A stretch of 64,000 nucleotides of DNA from Styela clava (taxonomy: Eukaryota > Chordata > Ascidiacea > Stolidobranchia > Styelidae), in the NCBI RefSeq assembly GCF_964204865.1, contig NC_135263.1, positions 932,501 to 996,500 of the forward strand, given 5' to 3'. The first letter of the stretch is position 1. Each line of letters starts with the position of its first letter. Positions 11,590 through 23,313 of this stretch are shown here, one piece after another. A program made the translations under genes and the position numbers. The notes under the pieces were generated by a model. It was not told the origin of the DNA and searched no databases. It saw only the letters and a list, made by a program, of their open reading frames with translations.

Positions 11590-12825
11590 TCCCTGGGCGG
11601 CATAACGGTACCGGTAAGCGGTAACTACTCTTTATCCAACAAAGGTATCAAATCAGCATCATAAATTAGTGGAATGCATCAAGAATTGAAATTTCGTTTT
11701 GCCGCTACTTTTGTACGACATGTTGCGTCAAAATATGAAGGACCGGATTTCAACCGGATAGTGTTTACTGATGGCAATGTACCACCGAGAGGGAGGGTTT
11801 CTTTGTTTTGTCAACGAGAAAATATAAACAGAACGAAATATAATTGAAGCCAAGACAAGTGTGTAGCAAGCAGGAAAAGTGTCCGGCAAGCAGAACAACT
11901 ATCAGACAATCAGGACAAAAGAGAGACAAATTTATTACATTTGTCGAACCAAGAAAACACATGTACAGTAAAAATAAATAATACATAAACACATGCGTTA
12001 GGTATATGACTGGGTGGAAACGATACGGCCTTTTGGGGTCAGAGTCAGTTGCCATCAGAGTCAGTTGCCACCTAACAGGATTACATGGGTGCAGTGATTT
12101 CCCTACACCCCCCCTATAGGGGGTGAACACCCCCCCTAAAATTTCAAACACCCCCCTAATTTTGAGGTGCGATTCCACACTGAGGGGTTCTAAACCGCAG
12201 TCTGGAGGCCAATTACGGCCTGCGTGACGATTTAAAATGGCCCGCCGAACTTGAGTGAAATAGTTTAACCCTTCATGTGGTACCTTTTGAGTTTTAGATA
12301 CCGTCTATTGTTACATCATTATCACAGTTTAAGCACGTTTATTTCGTAACAACTGAATTATTCCGGTATCTTATGTATAGGTATGGGTATTATGATTACA
12401 CACTGCAGTATTTTAGATATCAGCCCTATATTAAGAAAGCTTAAAGATGTCACAAAACGAAAACTAGGCACTGAAAACAGACGTTTTTTAGATGAATGAC
12501 AGCGTTTTTATTTCTTTATTGAAAAGAATCAAACTTCAGCGATTTGTCTTTTTACAAAATATTTCAGTTCTGAAGGAATACAACATTATGCGACATTACG
12601 ATCAGTTGGCGAGCGTATTTCAAAATTTAATTCATACAAAAGTCAAACAAACATGTTCAAAAAAATTAGAAATGTGTAACAAAACAAGCCATAAGTAGCC
12701 ATTCATACAATGCCAGATGAGCAAGTAACTGCTGGGGAACATACTGCATGGGTGCTATAATAATTAGACAGGTTTGGTGTAAACATCATCAATACCTCCC
12801 ATGTTTATTACCTATCTACATTATG
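11590..12825. other. no gene recognised; low-copy and simple repeats
   Basis: Holds a direct repeat of ATCAGAGTCAGTTGCC (12053 area, two copies), C-rich runs near 12104-12160, and a possible hAT-like end (GAGGGGTTCTAAACCGCAG) near 12182. The 137-codon open frame on minus at 11765-12178 crosses these repeats and looks fortuitous. Confidence 0.4.
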
Positions 12826-12829
12826 TACA

Positions 12830-13040
12830 GTAATCAGTAGTTTATTTTCTTACCATACTAAATGCACACTTGATATACAAATTGCAATAAATAAAAAAAA
12901 GGCATTTCAGGGTGAGGGGAGCCGCGAGAAACTAAATTTGGTTATCGAGCAGCGGCACCCATAAGCAAGTCTAACAAGAAAATAATAACAAAAAAAGTCG
13001 AACTGTGTATATACAGTATCATATATACGTTAATTTGAAA
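12830..13040 (-). mobile_element. 3' relic of a LINE related to the 5S-inserted element
   Basis: Starts with GTAATCAGTAGTTTATTTT, identical to the 3' terminus of the 5S-inserted LINE, followed by the same order of blocks and the hairpin core TTGGTTATCGAGC. Only about 200 bp remain. It abuts TTATGTACA rather than a 5S gene, so this copy or its subfamily inserted elsewhere. Confidence 0.7.
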
Positions 13041-13343
13041 ATAAATATAAATTCGTCAAGGCATTCCAACCAGGTATGCCCAGTAATCTCGCGTTTCAAC
13101 AACAACGTGCACCCTGGTCCTTTTGGCAGAGTGGTGGCCTACAGGAGTGAAGGGGAATAAATACTTATTTTCAAATTTAATTTTCTCTGTCGAATAGGCC
13201 AGTACCTATCTAACTATAAGTTCTACATCTTTGTCTGGAAATTTAGTATTTTAACACTAGACCTTACTTCTTTACATTTTTATACTTTTTTTTTATTTTT
13301 TTATTTTATATCTACTTTATTTTTTGCCACAACCATAAAACAT

Positions 13344-16300
13344 ATGATGAAATATCCATGTAGAAATTGCCACAAATCAGTCCGAACAAATCAGAAAGCT
13401 ATTTTTTGCAATATTTGTTCTTATTGGATACATTTAAAATGCACTAATATCTCTGGACAGCAATATGAAAACCTGCAATCTGAAGCTGATGAAATGCCTT
13501 GGTGCTGTTTCCATTGTGGAAAAGAATGTTTACCATTCTCTTCTATCTCTGATTCTGAAATACCAAAATTATTTTCTACTTTTCACTCAGAAAAAGCTGA
13601 TGCCCAGACTCTTACAAAAATACTTAATCCTGAATACCTCAACCAAATTTTTCTTGAGTCAACCAATACTGACACTGAAGAATTCATCAACATAGACAGT
13701 GTTTTCATGTACAATAGCTCAAATCAGTATATTTGCTCCAGTGATGTCAATGACCTTAAATTCAATGATAGTCTAAAACTAAGTGGCTTCATGACTCTTT
13801 CAATCAATATCCGATCTTTAGCCTCCTTCAAAAACTACACAAAATTTGAAGCACTAATAAATTCACTGAATTGTAAGCCACATGTAATTGCTATAAATGA
13901 AACATGGATTGTATCTGATACAAATGGCCACTTCAATGCATTGGATGGATATGTTTTCATCTCTAATAGTAGATCTCATCACCGAGGTGGTGGTGTTGGT
14001 CTGTACATTCGAAATGACCTGAAATACATTGTCCGTAAGGATCTCACTATCATGTGTGAGAAGGTTTTTGAATCCATATTTATTGACATATCATTAGAAA
14101 ATAAAACAATAACCTGCGGTACTATATATAGATCACCACTAACTGATGAATTGAACAATGCTAACTTTAGACATCTTTTGTCCCAAGTTCTCTCAAAGAT
14201 CAACAGGTCGAATTATAATTATATAATGGGTGATTTCAACTATAATCTTATTGATGAGTCCAATATGAATACCAGCCTATTTGTTGATATTATGCACAGT
14301 CTGGCCTATTATTCTCTGATAAACTGTCCCACCAGGATAACTTCAAGTTCTGCTACCTGTATAGACCACATCTGGACAAACGTATATGATAAAAAAATTA
14401 ACAGTGCTGTTTTAGCAGAATGTATTTCTGATCATTTGCCAATTGTGCAATGCTCTCTCCTAGAAAAACAAATCCAAAACAGAATTGAAACACTTCGTCG
14501 CCAATTTACTTCGTCCAACTTGAATACTTTTATAAATGAATTGAATTCCATTGATATTGATGACTTCAACAGCATACAGGATCCAAACATATGCTTTGAA
14601 AAATTTTTTGATAAATTCTCTACTGTTTACTCTCAGTCTTTTCCTTACAGAACACAAACAAACAGATTAAACAAACCTTGGTATGATACTGAGTTACGCA
14701 AACTCAACAAAGTCAAACAAAAACTTTATAAGAAATTAATAAACAATAAAAACATAGATGACAAACACAAGTCACATTATAATGAATGCAGGAATCTTTA
14801 TGCTCGACTTCTCCATAAAAAGAAATCAAGTTATTATATGTCCAAATTTGCCTCTCACAAAGGCAACATTAAGGCAGTATGGAAAACAATTAATGAACTA
14901 ATCGGTAAAAATAAAAACAATTCATGTCCTTTAATTGGACTTGAATGCAGTAATACACAAATTGCAAATAAATTTAACGAACATTTTTCCCAAGTGGCAC
15001 AAAGATTGCTCGACAATATGCCACAACCAGCTAGCTGTGACAAAAATTACATTTCATATCTTGGGAGGCAAGAATCGTCATCCATGTTTTTAAGGCCAAC
15101 TACAGCATTAGAAATAAAAAATATCATACGCGAAATGAAGCCCAAGTCAAGTTTTGGAATCGATGGTATTCCATTCAAAATATTGAAATATATTCCAGAA
15201 CACATCACTGATATTCTAGCATACATTTTCAATCTCTCACTATCTACTGGATTATTCATTGAAAGTTTCAAGACATCTAAAGTTCTTCCTCTCTTTAAAA
15301 AGGGTAGTGTCTCAGATCTTGGGAACTATAGACCTATTAGTCTTCTACCGTCGTTTTCTAAGATTCTTGAAAAAATAATGTATAGTAGAATGTCAAACTA
15401 CTTTGAAACCAACAATGTTTTCCACTCGCATCAATTCGGTTTCCGCAAGCAACACTCCACTGCTATGGCTGCTAATGTTTTGGTACACAAACTTACCAAG
15501 GCTTTTGAAGGCAAACAACATGCAATTGGAATATTCCTTGATATTTCAAAAGCTTTTGACACCATTGACCATTCCATCCTTTTAAGTAAGCTCTATCACT
15601 ATGGAATTAGAGGCGTCCCATTCAATTGGATCAGGAGCTACCTGCAAGACAGAAAACAAATTGTGCAATATGACAACTCATTCTCTACAAATATTTGTGT
15701 CATGAAGCACGGAGTTCCACAAGGATCTTTACTTGGCCCATTATTTTTTCTAGCTTACATTAATGACATGTCCAGGTGTCTGAAATCCTCCGAGTCAATC
15801 ATGTTTGCTGATGACACTGACTTGATTCTTCATGGGGAAAACCTTGAAGATCTGTTTACAGTTGCAAACTACGAACTAGCCAATATTCATAGCTGGATGT
15901 TAGTTAATAAATTATCTCTTAATGCTAACAAGACTAAATTTGTATTATTCCATCCAAGCAAGCATAAAAGTGTGAGTTGTACAAAACCACTGCTGCTCAA
16001 TGGCAATGAAATTGAAAGAGTGAAAGAAATAAAATTTCTAGGTGTTATCTTCGATGAAAATCTGTCTTGGAAATCACACATATTGCATGTTATTGGTAAA
16101 ACAAAAAGAAACTTGGCAGTTGCTGCCAAGGTATCCCAGTGTGTTAATCAATCAGCTTTACTAGCAATGTTTCAATCATTACTACTCAGCCATATCCGAT
16201 ATTGTTGCTCAGTCTGGCTCCATGGTAATAAAACACTTGTCTCAAAATTGCAAAGTATTTGTAATAATTTTCTAAGAATTCTTTTTAGGAAAGGTAAACG

Positions 16301-16622
16301 TGAAAGTGTAAACCATTTCTATAAAAAGCTAAATATACTCAAAGTTGAAGATATAATGAAATTTGAAGTATTATCATTAGTCCATGATTTCCATAACAAT
16401 TCCTTGCCAAACTGCTTCGACGACATACTAACTAAAATTACTTCCAATCGAAGAAGTAGTTCCAACCAGTTCATGCCTTTTATGAGTACATCTGTGAGCC
16501 AACATGCCTTATGTTATACTGGGCCCAAGCTGTGGAATTCTCTCCCCTTGAATTTGAAGACATTGAAATCCAAAAAATCTTTTCAGAAAAAAGTCAAGTC
16601 CTACTTGGTATCAAAATATTAA
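13344..16622 (+). CDS. LINE polyprotein: PHD-like finger, APE endonuclease, reverse transcriptase
   Basis: A 1092-residue uninterrupted ORF. An N-terminal PHD-like zinc finger uses C6, C9, C22, C25, H30, C33, C55 and C58. The APE-type endonuclease spans about 150-368 and keeps N155 (INIRSL), E186 (NETW), D297/N299 (GDFNYN) and D363/H364 (ISDHLP). The reverse transcriptase, about 590-870, has NYRPISLLP, HQFGFRKQHST, FLDISKAFDTIDH, HGVPQGSLLGP and the catalytic FADD at 821-824. All catalytic residues I can recognise are present, so the copy may be young. A PHD-type finger is known in ORF1 of CR1-like elements; here it is fused into the same ORF as the enzyme. The first ATG in frame is used. Confidence 0.92.
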   Translation: MMKYPCRNCHKSVRTNQKAIFCNICSYWIHLKCTNISGQQYENLQSEADEMPWCCFHCGKECLPFSSISDSEIPKLFSTFHSEKADAQTLTKILNPEYLNQIFLESTNTDTEEFINIDSVFMYNSSNQYICSSDVNDLKFNDSLKLSGFMTLSINIRSLASFKNYTKFEALINSLNCKPHVIAINETWIVSDTNGHFNALDGYVFISNSRSHHRGGGVGLYIRNDLKYIVRKDLTIMCEKVFESIFIDISLENKTITCGTIYRSPLTDELNNANFRHLLSQVLSKINRSNYNYIMGDFNYNLIDESNMNTSLFVDIMHSLAYYSLINCPTRITSSSATCIDHIWTNVYDKKINSAVLAECISDHLPIVQCSLLEKQIQNRIETLRRQFTSSNLNTFINELNSIDIDDFNSIQDPNICFEKFFDKFSTVYSQSFPYRTQTNRLNKPWYDTELRKLNKVKQKLYKKLINNKNIDDKHKSHYNECRNLYARLLHKKKSSYYMSKFASHKGNIKAVWKTINELIGKNKNNSCPLIGLECSNTQIANKFNEHFSQVAQRLLDNMPQPASCDKNYISYLGRQESSSMFLRPTTALEIKNIIREMKPKSSFGIDGIPFKILKYIPEHITDILAYIFNLSLSTGLFIESFKTSKVLPLFKKGSVSDLGNYRPISLLPSFSKILEKIMYSRMSNYFETNNVFHSHQFGFRKQHSTAMAANVLVHKLTKAFEGKQHAIGIFLDISKAFDTIDHSILLSKLYHYGIRGVPFNWIRSYLQDRKQIVQYDNSFSTNICVMKHGVPQGSLLGPLFFLAYINDMSRCLKSSESIMFADDTDLILHGENLEDLFTVANYELANIHSWMLVNKLSLNANKTKFVLFHPSKHKSVSCTKPLLLNGNEIERVKEIKFLGVIFDENLSWKSHILHVIGKTKRNLAVAAKVSQCVNQSALLAMFQSLLLSHIRYCCSVWLHGNKTLVSKLQSICNNFLRILFRKGKRESVNHFYKKLNILKVEDIMKFEVLSLVHDFHNNSLPNCFDDILTKITSNRRSSSNQFMPFMSTSVSQHALCYTGPKLWNSLPLNLKTLKSKKSFQKKVKSYLVSKY

Positions 16623-18337
16623 AATTTATTATTAGAGTCACACTGTTATATATTTTTCGTATGTAATTAGCTACAACTTCAAAAGAAAGACCATGACATA
16701 AGTTGGGACACTCAGCACTTGCACATACTTATTGTTTTCATGAGAATGTTGAACAGCCATAACATTGTTATTGTCTCTGAGATTGCTAATTTATTTTTGA
16801 ACAAGCAGTTGAGCTCTCTTCATCTGTTTTGCATTCTAGTTGGCCATTTATTTTGTTCTATAGCATAAGATTTTCCTTAATATGGCTGTTCACATTCTGA
16901 TATCTGCATGTGCATGTTTCCTTTTCTTTCAATGTTGGGTGTCTGATATTCCACATGCGTGAACTTTGTTTTCTATTTCAGTATTTGGGTGGTGTGGTTC
17001 TTTGTGAGGGTTGTAGACAGTAGAATTAAACTCCTGTACCTAATATTGTAATTAGGTGACCAGTCGAGGTATATTTGGATTCTCCCCTACATTTTAACTT
17101 GCTGTAGTACTATATGCTGTGTCCTGCGTGTGTACAAAGTTTTTATCCTTTGTCGAATTTATGCTGTGTATAGCATGCAAATGTGTAAGGGTTAGTGTGA
17201 TGTTAATGACTAATGAAGATAATGGCATACCTGTGTGTGGTTTGACCGACATCGAAAGGTTTTTGCATGGTTTGTGAACAATTTCTCTTGTGTCCCAACC
17301 ACAATCTCTTCTTTCTCAGGTCTTTCAACTAGCAGTCTAATGATATTTAATTAATATTAATCAATATTTACACAATTCAACAACTTCCACTCAAAGGTGT
17401 AGGGTAGTTTTCTATTGATTCCTCATTTGCAATCATTGAATATTGTACTCGCAGTTATATTTTTCGTTTTTCAGGACGTCATGATGATCAATTTAAATGC
17501 TATCTATGTCAACATGAAAGGTGTATACATCAACAAAACTTGCAGACTGATGAATCATCCGTGATGAATTTGAACTGACCGCAGTGATCAACAACCTCAA
17601 CTAAAGTTACTTGCCTATAATCCATGACCCTAGAAACTTTACTTGAACCTTAAACACCATATATATTCCCTTAACCAATTTTCCTACCTCTGTATCATAC
17701 CGCCCTAATTAATTTTAATTATGATTACCGGTACTGTTATTGATTAATAGTATTTAAAATAATTTGGACGTTATTTGGCTTGTTGTGGCTTCTATTTGAT
17801 GAGTGAAGCAGGTCTAGCCCACCTCTTCATACATCCAACTTGGCAATTCTGATTGGGCAATTTGGCATTAGGTGACTCCAATTATAATCAGCTTGACGAT
17901 ATCTTTTGAGGAATACTTTTCTATCCACAATACATTACTCTTGTTGACTAATTCGGTATCCAATTTGGCAATCCTCATAAAATTATTAATTTGGTGTGGC
18001 AAAAGAATTTATTCATTTTTTAATTTGTTTGTATATTTTCCTTCCTTTTTACTTTTAAGTCTCGCTTTTTCGCTTCCGACAGTATCATGTCTCGATGATT
18101 GTGTGTGTGTGTGTGTGCGTGCGTGCCTTCATTAGTTTTTTTTTTACTTTTGGGTGAGCGAACACGTACTACTTCTTTTATCAATACCTTTCCATCGAAA
18201 ATCTGTACGTTTCAAACCTTACTCTAGGTTTTGTTCGCTTTCCCGATTCTATAATCAGTTACTTTTACTTTTGTTTTTATCTATTTTTTTTATCGTCTAT
18301 TGCTGATTATGGAGTCGAAATATACTTATACTTATAA
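16623..18337 (+). other. 3' untranslated region of LINE-A
   Basis: AT-rich, without convincing open frames. A GT microsatellite lies at 18101-18124 and the terminus carries two to three copies of TATACT/TACTTA repeats. Confidence 0.5.
18101..18124. repeat. GT/GC dinucleotide microsatellite
   Basis: Uninterrupted GT repeats ending in GCGTGCGTG, inside the LINE-A 3' region. Confidence 0.85.
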
Positions 18338-18857
18338 CAACAGAACTAGAAACGACTCCGTGCACCAATAATCTGAGTAGCCATGACGATAGCTGCGTTG
18401 AGGTAAAGTCACAATGGTACCATTGTGAAGTGACTGTGGTCGTATGTAGAACATTGTATGGTGCAGGGCTACAGTTGTTGAGGTATCAATGGTAAAAATG
18501 AAGTTTTACGAACAGGAAGCTTACCAGTAGTATGGTATGTATGCAACTAGGGTTGTCAACCGTCCTTTATTTTAAAGGACAATCCTTTATTTGAGATTTT
18601 TGTCCTTGTCCTTTCTAAGATAATAATTGTCCTTTATTTTTTTCAACATCGTTTTGCCCGATAGTTATAGTACTGTGTTTGATATTGTTCCGTTCTTAAA
18701 TCGTCTCCGTTTATGTATTTCAAGCTTCCAATTATTTTTTTTAATTTCGCTTTGGTCCGGCTCAAATGGCCAAAGAAATATTTGGTTTAGCTTGGAACAT
18801 GGCACAGTTACCTCTATTATTGATTTCTTCTAGAATACAGATGAAAGTGCGGATGGA

Positions 18858-20117
18858 ATGTTCACTTGTTTGAAAAACACTATGAACAATTTACAACTTG
18901 ATTGGAAAAGAGTTTCTTGTTTAAGTGCAGATAACGCAAATTGCAACTTTGGAGAAAAAAATTCTCTTTATACTAATGTTCGCACACTAAATGATAGTAT
19001 TATTACGGCTAAATGCAGTGCACACATTGTACACAATACATTGAAATTTGCTTTAGGAAATTTGAATGTTGTCTTGAAATTTTACAGTCATGTCTCAATG
19101 TCAGCAAAAAGACGAGAAACTCTTATAGACATTCATATATTTGTAGAGACGGAATTTCATGAAATTCTGCGTCAAGTACTACTAGGTTGCTATCTCTGCA
19201 CCCATACATCGAAAAAATCTTACTTTCTTGGAAAGCCCTAAGTTCTAATTTCTTGAGCAGACCAGCTGAATGTTCCAAACAATTACTTAAACTTCTCATG
19301 ATTGACAATGAGTCAACAGAAGTTCCACAGCGTTTTGAAATGTATTTGATATTCTCACAACATGTAATGGAGATATTTAAATTAGCTGTTCAAGAACTGG
19401 AAAAAAATGAAACTTCAACAGCAGATGTTTTCATTATTTTTACTAAATTAAGAAATAGGTTAAAATCTTCACCAACTTCTTGCAAATGTGAGTGCTGCTG
19501 AAGCTCGAGAGGCAACTGAAGATTTTAGATTATTTCTCAACTCTGCAATAACGTATTTAGAAAAAGGATTTGACTTTAATGAAAATTCAACATTTGGAAA
19601 ATTATCTCTTTTGGATAATCTTTCTCCAAAATATCAGACACTTGTAAAAATTGTAGAGCATTTCAATATACTTCAACTTGAAAGACACGTGTCGTGAATT
19701 TTCGGAAAAAACAAAACGTGACCCACAATTGCTGAAGTCAGCAAAGAGTCAGAACAAATATAACTTTAAGAATCATAAACTTAAGCAACTGCAAAACAAG
19801 AATGCAAAACAAGAAGCAGTAAATGCCGATCTCAGGTGTGTTAATGTTTTCAAAATAGTTTCATTTGTGCTCTCTATCCCCGGAACCTCAGCTTATTATG
19901 AACGCATTTTTAGTGTAATGTCAGCTAAATGGCGCAGTGAACGGAACAGATGCTCCATACAACTAATGAAAAGTGAGCTTTCAATATACTTCAACTTGAA
20001 AGACACGTGTCGTGAATTTTCGGAAAAAACAAAACGTGACCCACAATTGCTGAAGTCAGCAAAGAGTCAGAACAAATATAACTTTAAGAATTATAAACTT
20101 AAGCAACTGCAAAACAA
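18858..20117 (+). pseudogene. hAT transposase remnant
   Basis: Pieces in three different frames (18858-19241, 19187-19501, 19488-19697, then 19678-20117). The first contains SADNANCNFG and CSAHIVHNTLK, characteristic of the hAT catalytic region. The last contains PGTSAYYERIFSVMSAKW, the hATC dimerisation domain. The N-terminal BED finger and first catalytic part are missing between the left end and 18858. The tail of hATC (about 19680-19800) is present before the complete hATC (19820-20117), an internal duplication. Not functional. Confidence 0.85.
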
Positions 20118-21985
20118 TCAATCAATCATTTTATTTCGGCTCTCTGACTAAAACGGAACAATACAAAAAAGTAAACAGACAACAAATACAGAACAATACA
20201 AAAAAGTAAACAAACAACAAATACAGAGATACCTGGAAGGCGAGCATAACTTAAAATAAAGTTAAAAAACGTACAAGTACGTGCTGACCCACCAAAAAAT
20301 AAAAATAATACGATTATACAAAAAAATATGGACACGATTCAAAATCGGGCAGTTCTTATAACTTAATTTAAAATGATAAAAGCCAAATAATTGCTTGAAT
20401 CAGTGGATAATTTACATGGAGTAAAATAAGTGTTGCGCTCGAAATAGGACAGCAAAATTCAGGTAGATAAAATTAAATGTAATAGAATCCCAACGACCTC
20501 CTCCGTCTCTGATAGATGTTTCAAATGTTCGTATACGATTATGGTAGCTGAGAAATCGACAGGATTAGCCTTGCAGTAAATATATATAAATAAAGCTGAT
20601 CTCGAATTCTGTATATTTTGGGTCTGAGATTCCTATATAGCATAGAAATAAACAAGTCAAAATCTATGGGAGACATCGCTCGCTGTCAGAAATGCAAAAA
20701 ATCACCAAAAACCTATCAAATGTGCAAGACAGATAAATAAATACATGGTCGAAAAGCAGCATGAAGTTTTGAATAATGGGAATAAAAATAGAGTGACAAT
20801 AGCTGTGAATACAAATACCTAACAATGCGTGAGATTGTTAGAAGAAAATAGTGACTAGTAACACAGGAAAAAACACAAAAAAGCTATATACATTGGAACT
20901 ATTTACCAAAACAATATCCAAACACTGTCAATATTGGAAGGCAACATGGAGGTGTAAAATCATTTATTAAAACAGTAAAAGCAATCTCGATTACACACTC
21001 ACACAAAGGAATACCATGAGCAAAAGTGAAACATTGATGTTACAGTAGAAAATTCAAATTATGCTGGTGTTCTAGCTGGTACATAACCACTTATTGGCAG
21101 CAGAAGAGGGAAAAATAGATATTGCCAAAATAATATCCACAGAGTAAGGTTGCAGGAGCTAATAAAAAAATACAACATGGATAATTTTGCCACTGAAATA
21201 AGATGAACAATTTAAGGCATATTTATCAAAAGTAACACAATACAAACAACCATATTAAAACAGAAAGCACACTTGCAATTGGAAAATTTGTGGGTGTCTT
21301 TAAAAATTCCATCCCCTGCCAGCAATGCCCAGCATACTATACTATTCATAGTGAAAACCCTTTAGTCCTTAACTTTGTTATAAAGTGAACAGGACATCCT
21401 GAGATATGGTGGAGTGCTGATTAATACCATTCATGAAGTGGCCAGATATAAGTTCAACAGAATTAAAAAAATCAAATTACAGAATTAAACTGGCTTGTGT
21501 AGTTATGAGTGCAATATCTGTGGGCAAAAAGTCATATCACATTTCTTCACAACTCTGTTGTATTCACTTTCCAGCTTTTCCACTTTCAGACTTGTCAGTT
21601 GTCTTTTCCAACCCCAGACCCTCCAAATTGCAAAAATACTTACCAGTATCCAACCAAATTGTGTTGTCCATAACACAGTGATATGTAAAATCGTGTTTGA
21701 ACAATCAGTTTGATATTTTCAGTACTTCTGTACTTGGAGACGGAAGAAGTCGTTAGAAGGCTACTCCATTTATTTTTTCTCTAAAATTTACACGACCTGA
21801 TTATGATTTAATCAGGACGGGCATAAAAAGCTTAATCAAACTACCGGCACTGGTAGTCGCACGTTCCTTGCGTCTTCCTCTGAATTGTTCAATCTTGCGT
21901 TTTCCTGACACTCTCTGGTACAGTTCATTTCCGATCCGTGCTGCAGTAATCCACATCAACGAAGTATCAGGTAAGTTACCGGTAA
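20118..21985 (-). mobile_element. insertion in the hAT element, probably a LINE 3' part
   Basis: Interrupts the hAT copy between two hATC segments. Its left edge is a run of (AATC)n, which on the minus strand would be a TGATTGATT 3' repeat typical of CR1/L2-type LINEs. A block at 20220-20350 matches 1430-1645 inverted. No reverse transcriptase frame is visible, so identity is inferred from the terminus only. Confidence 0.4.
21801..21956 (-). CDS. small arginine/lysine-rich ORF, 51 codons, doubtful
   Basis: An ATG-initiated frame with a basic middle (SGKRKIEQFRGRRKER) and a hydrophobic end. It lies inside the insertion in the hAT element. No family recognised; composition is more gene-like than the surroundings, but length allows chance. 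Confidence 0.2.
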   Translation of the reverse strand: MWITAARIGNELYQRVSGKRKIEQFRGRRKERATTSAGSLIKLFMPVLIKS

Positions 21986-21989
21986 CAAG

Positions 21990-22291
21990 CAGTAAATGCC
22001 GATCTCAAGTGTGTTAATGTTTTCAAAATAGTTTCATTTGTGCTCTCTATCCCCGGAACCTCAGCTTATTATAAACGCATTTTTAGTGTAATGTCAGCTA
22101 AATGGCGCAGTGAACGGAACAGATGCTCCATACAACTAATGAAAAGTGAGCTTTCAATATACTTCAACTTGAAAGACACGTGTCGTGAATTTTCGGAAAA
22201 AACAAAACGTGACCCACAATTGCTGGAGTCAGCAAAGAGTCAGAACAAATATAACTTTAAGAATTATAAACTTAAGCAACTGCAAAATTAG
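21990..22291 (+). pseudogene. second full copy of the hATC dimerisation segment
   Basis: Nearly identical to 19820-20117 (PGTSAYYKRIFSVMSAKW then SELSIYFNLKDTCREFSEK), ending 185 bp before the right hAT end. This is presumably the original C terminus, with the other copy made by duplication. Confidence 0.8.
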
Positions 22292-22489
22292 AGCTTGATT
22301 GGGCCAATGTTAAATGAACATTAAATGAAAAACACATGGAGATTTTTAATATATCTTTTTAGCTTGTATATAATTTGTATTTTATTGCTTTATACTGTTC
22401 TATCCTGCAAGTTACGAAATAAATGATGACGGTAATCTATGTCCTTTATTGAGACTTTCCATAGTTGGCAACCCTACATGCAACGGTAG

Positions 22490-23230
22490 TACCGGTAGTC
22501 ATAAATAATTTAACCTTTTATGGTAAGAAGAAAATTGAACCTCAGTGTGTAACTGGAAGGCACATGATCAATGAATAAATGGTATTCTACAAGATCAAGG
22601 TAGGATTAAATTTCATGTGGAACTAACCACTTCATACAGAACATGGGAAAAGCAAAGGTAGATTGATAAAAATCTAATGTCAGTCAGTTTATGACATAAC
22701 GATGCCAAATGTACAAAGATAAAAAAAAACAATTCACAATCGAATATGGTTTAACATTAAAATGATGTTATTAAGGGTGCCAGAGACCAAGATCTTAGTA
22801 ACTTAGATCAGGCTCAAATATTACCAATATATAACTGACTATATTACATGCCATCACAGTGCATGAACTATGCATGGTTTCTTCTTACATGATATCCTCT
22901 CATTCACACAGTTGGTCAATCAGAGATGAATCAAATAAGTAAAAAGAAACAATTCATAGTAGTAAATAGGTAATAAAGAGGTCATGGTGAGAAAAGACAA
23001 TATGAGCTTTGCATTGGAAGCATGACTGATTGTAAATGCATATAGCAGGACAATTGTCGTTCAATAAGAGAATGATACCTAAAATTTTTGATTTAGGTCA
23101 ATATTTTAGCCAAAAGCTCGCCCCTTGATATATTGGGTGAAATTAAAACTACAGTAAATACTTTTTGTAAGACTGGGTCCATGTAACATACATAGGTAAA
23201 AATATTTGTTTGATTACACGATAAATTCCA
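22490..23230. other. no gene recognised
   Basis: AT-rich stretch between the hAT right end and the recognisable end of LINE-B. It may include the LINE-B 3' untranslated region, but no terminal repeat or tail was found. Confidence 0.4.
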
Positions 23231-23313
23231 AAATTATATATTTCAGGTACTCTGGATCACTGGATCAAGTCGACAGTGGAGCTGGCAATGGCGAAGAAAG
23301 TTCTGGATCCACT

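Larger units (their letters stand above)
13050..18337 (+). mobile_element. LINE-A, CR1/L2-group non-LTR retrotransposon, possibly complete
   Basis: Consists of a 5' untranslated part, one intact ORF at 13344-16622, and a long 3' part ending in TATACTTATACTTATA, the short 3' repeats typical of this LINE group. The 5' limit is uncertain; it lies after the LINE relic ending near 13040. No target duplication was identified. Confidence 0.7.
18548..22476 (+). mobile_element. degenerate hAT transposon
   Basis: Left end TAGGGTTGTCAACCGTCC and right end, reversed, TAGGGTTGCCAACTATGG are inverted repeats. Flanking octamers TATGCAAC (18540-18547) and CATGCAAC (22477-22484) differ by one base, fitting the 8-bp hAT target duplication. 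The interior holds frameshifted transposase pieces, a repeated C-terminal dimerisation segment and an unrelated insertion of about 1.9 kb at 20118-21985. Confidence 0.85.

Noticed and set aside
11765-12178. 137-codon minus ORF
   Set aside because: Crosses low-complexity C-runs and a direct repeat; no domain, no splice support.
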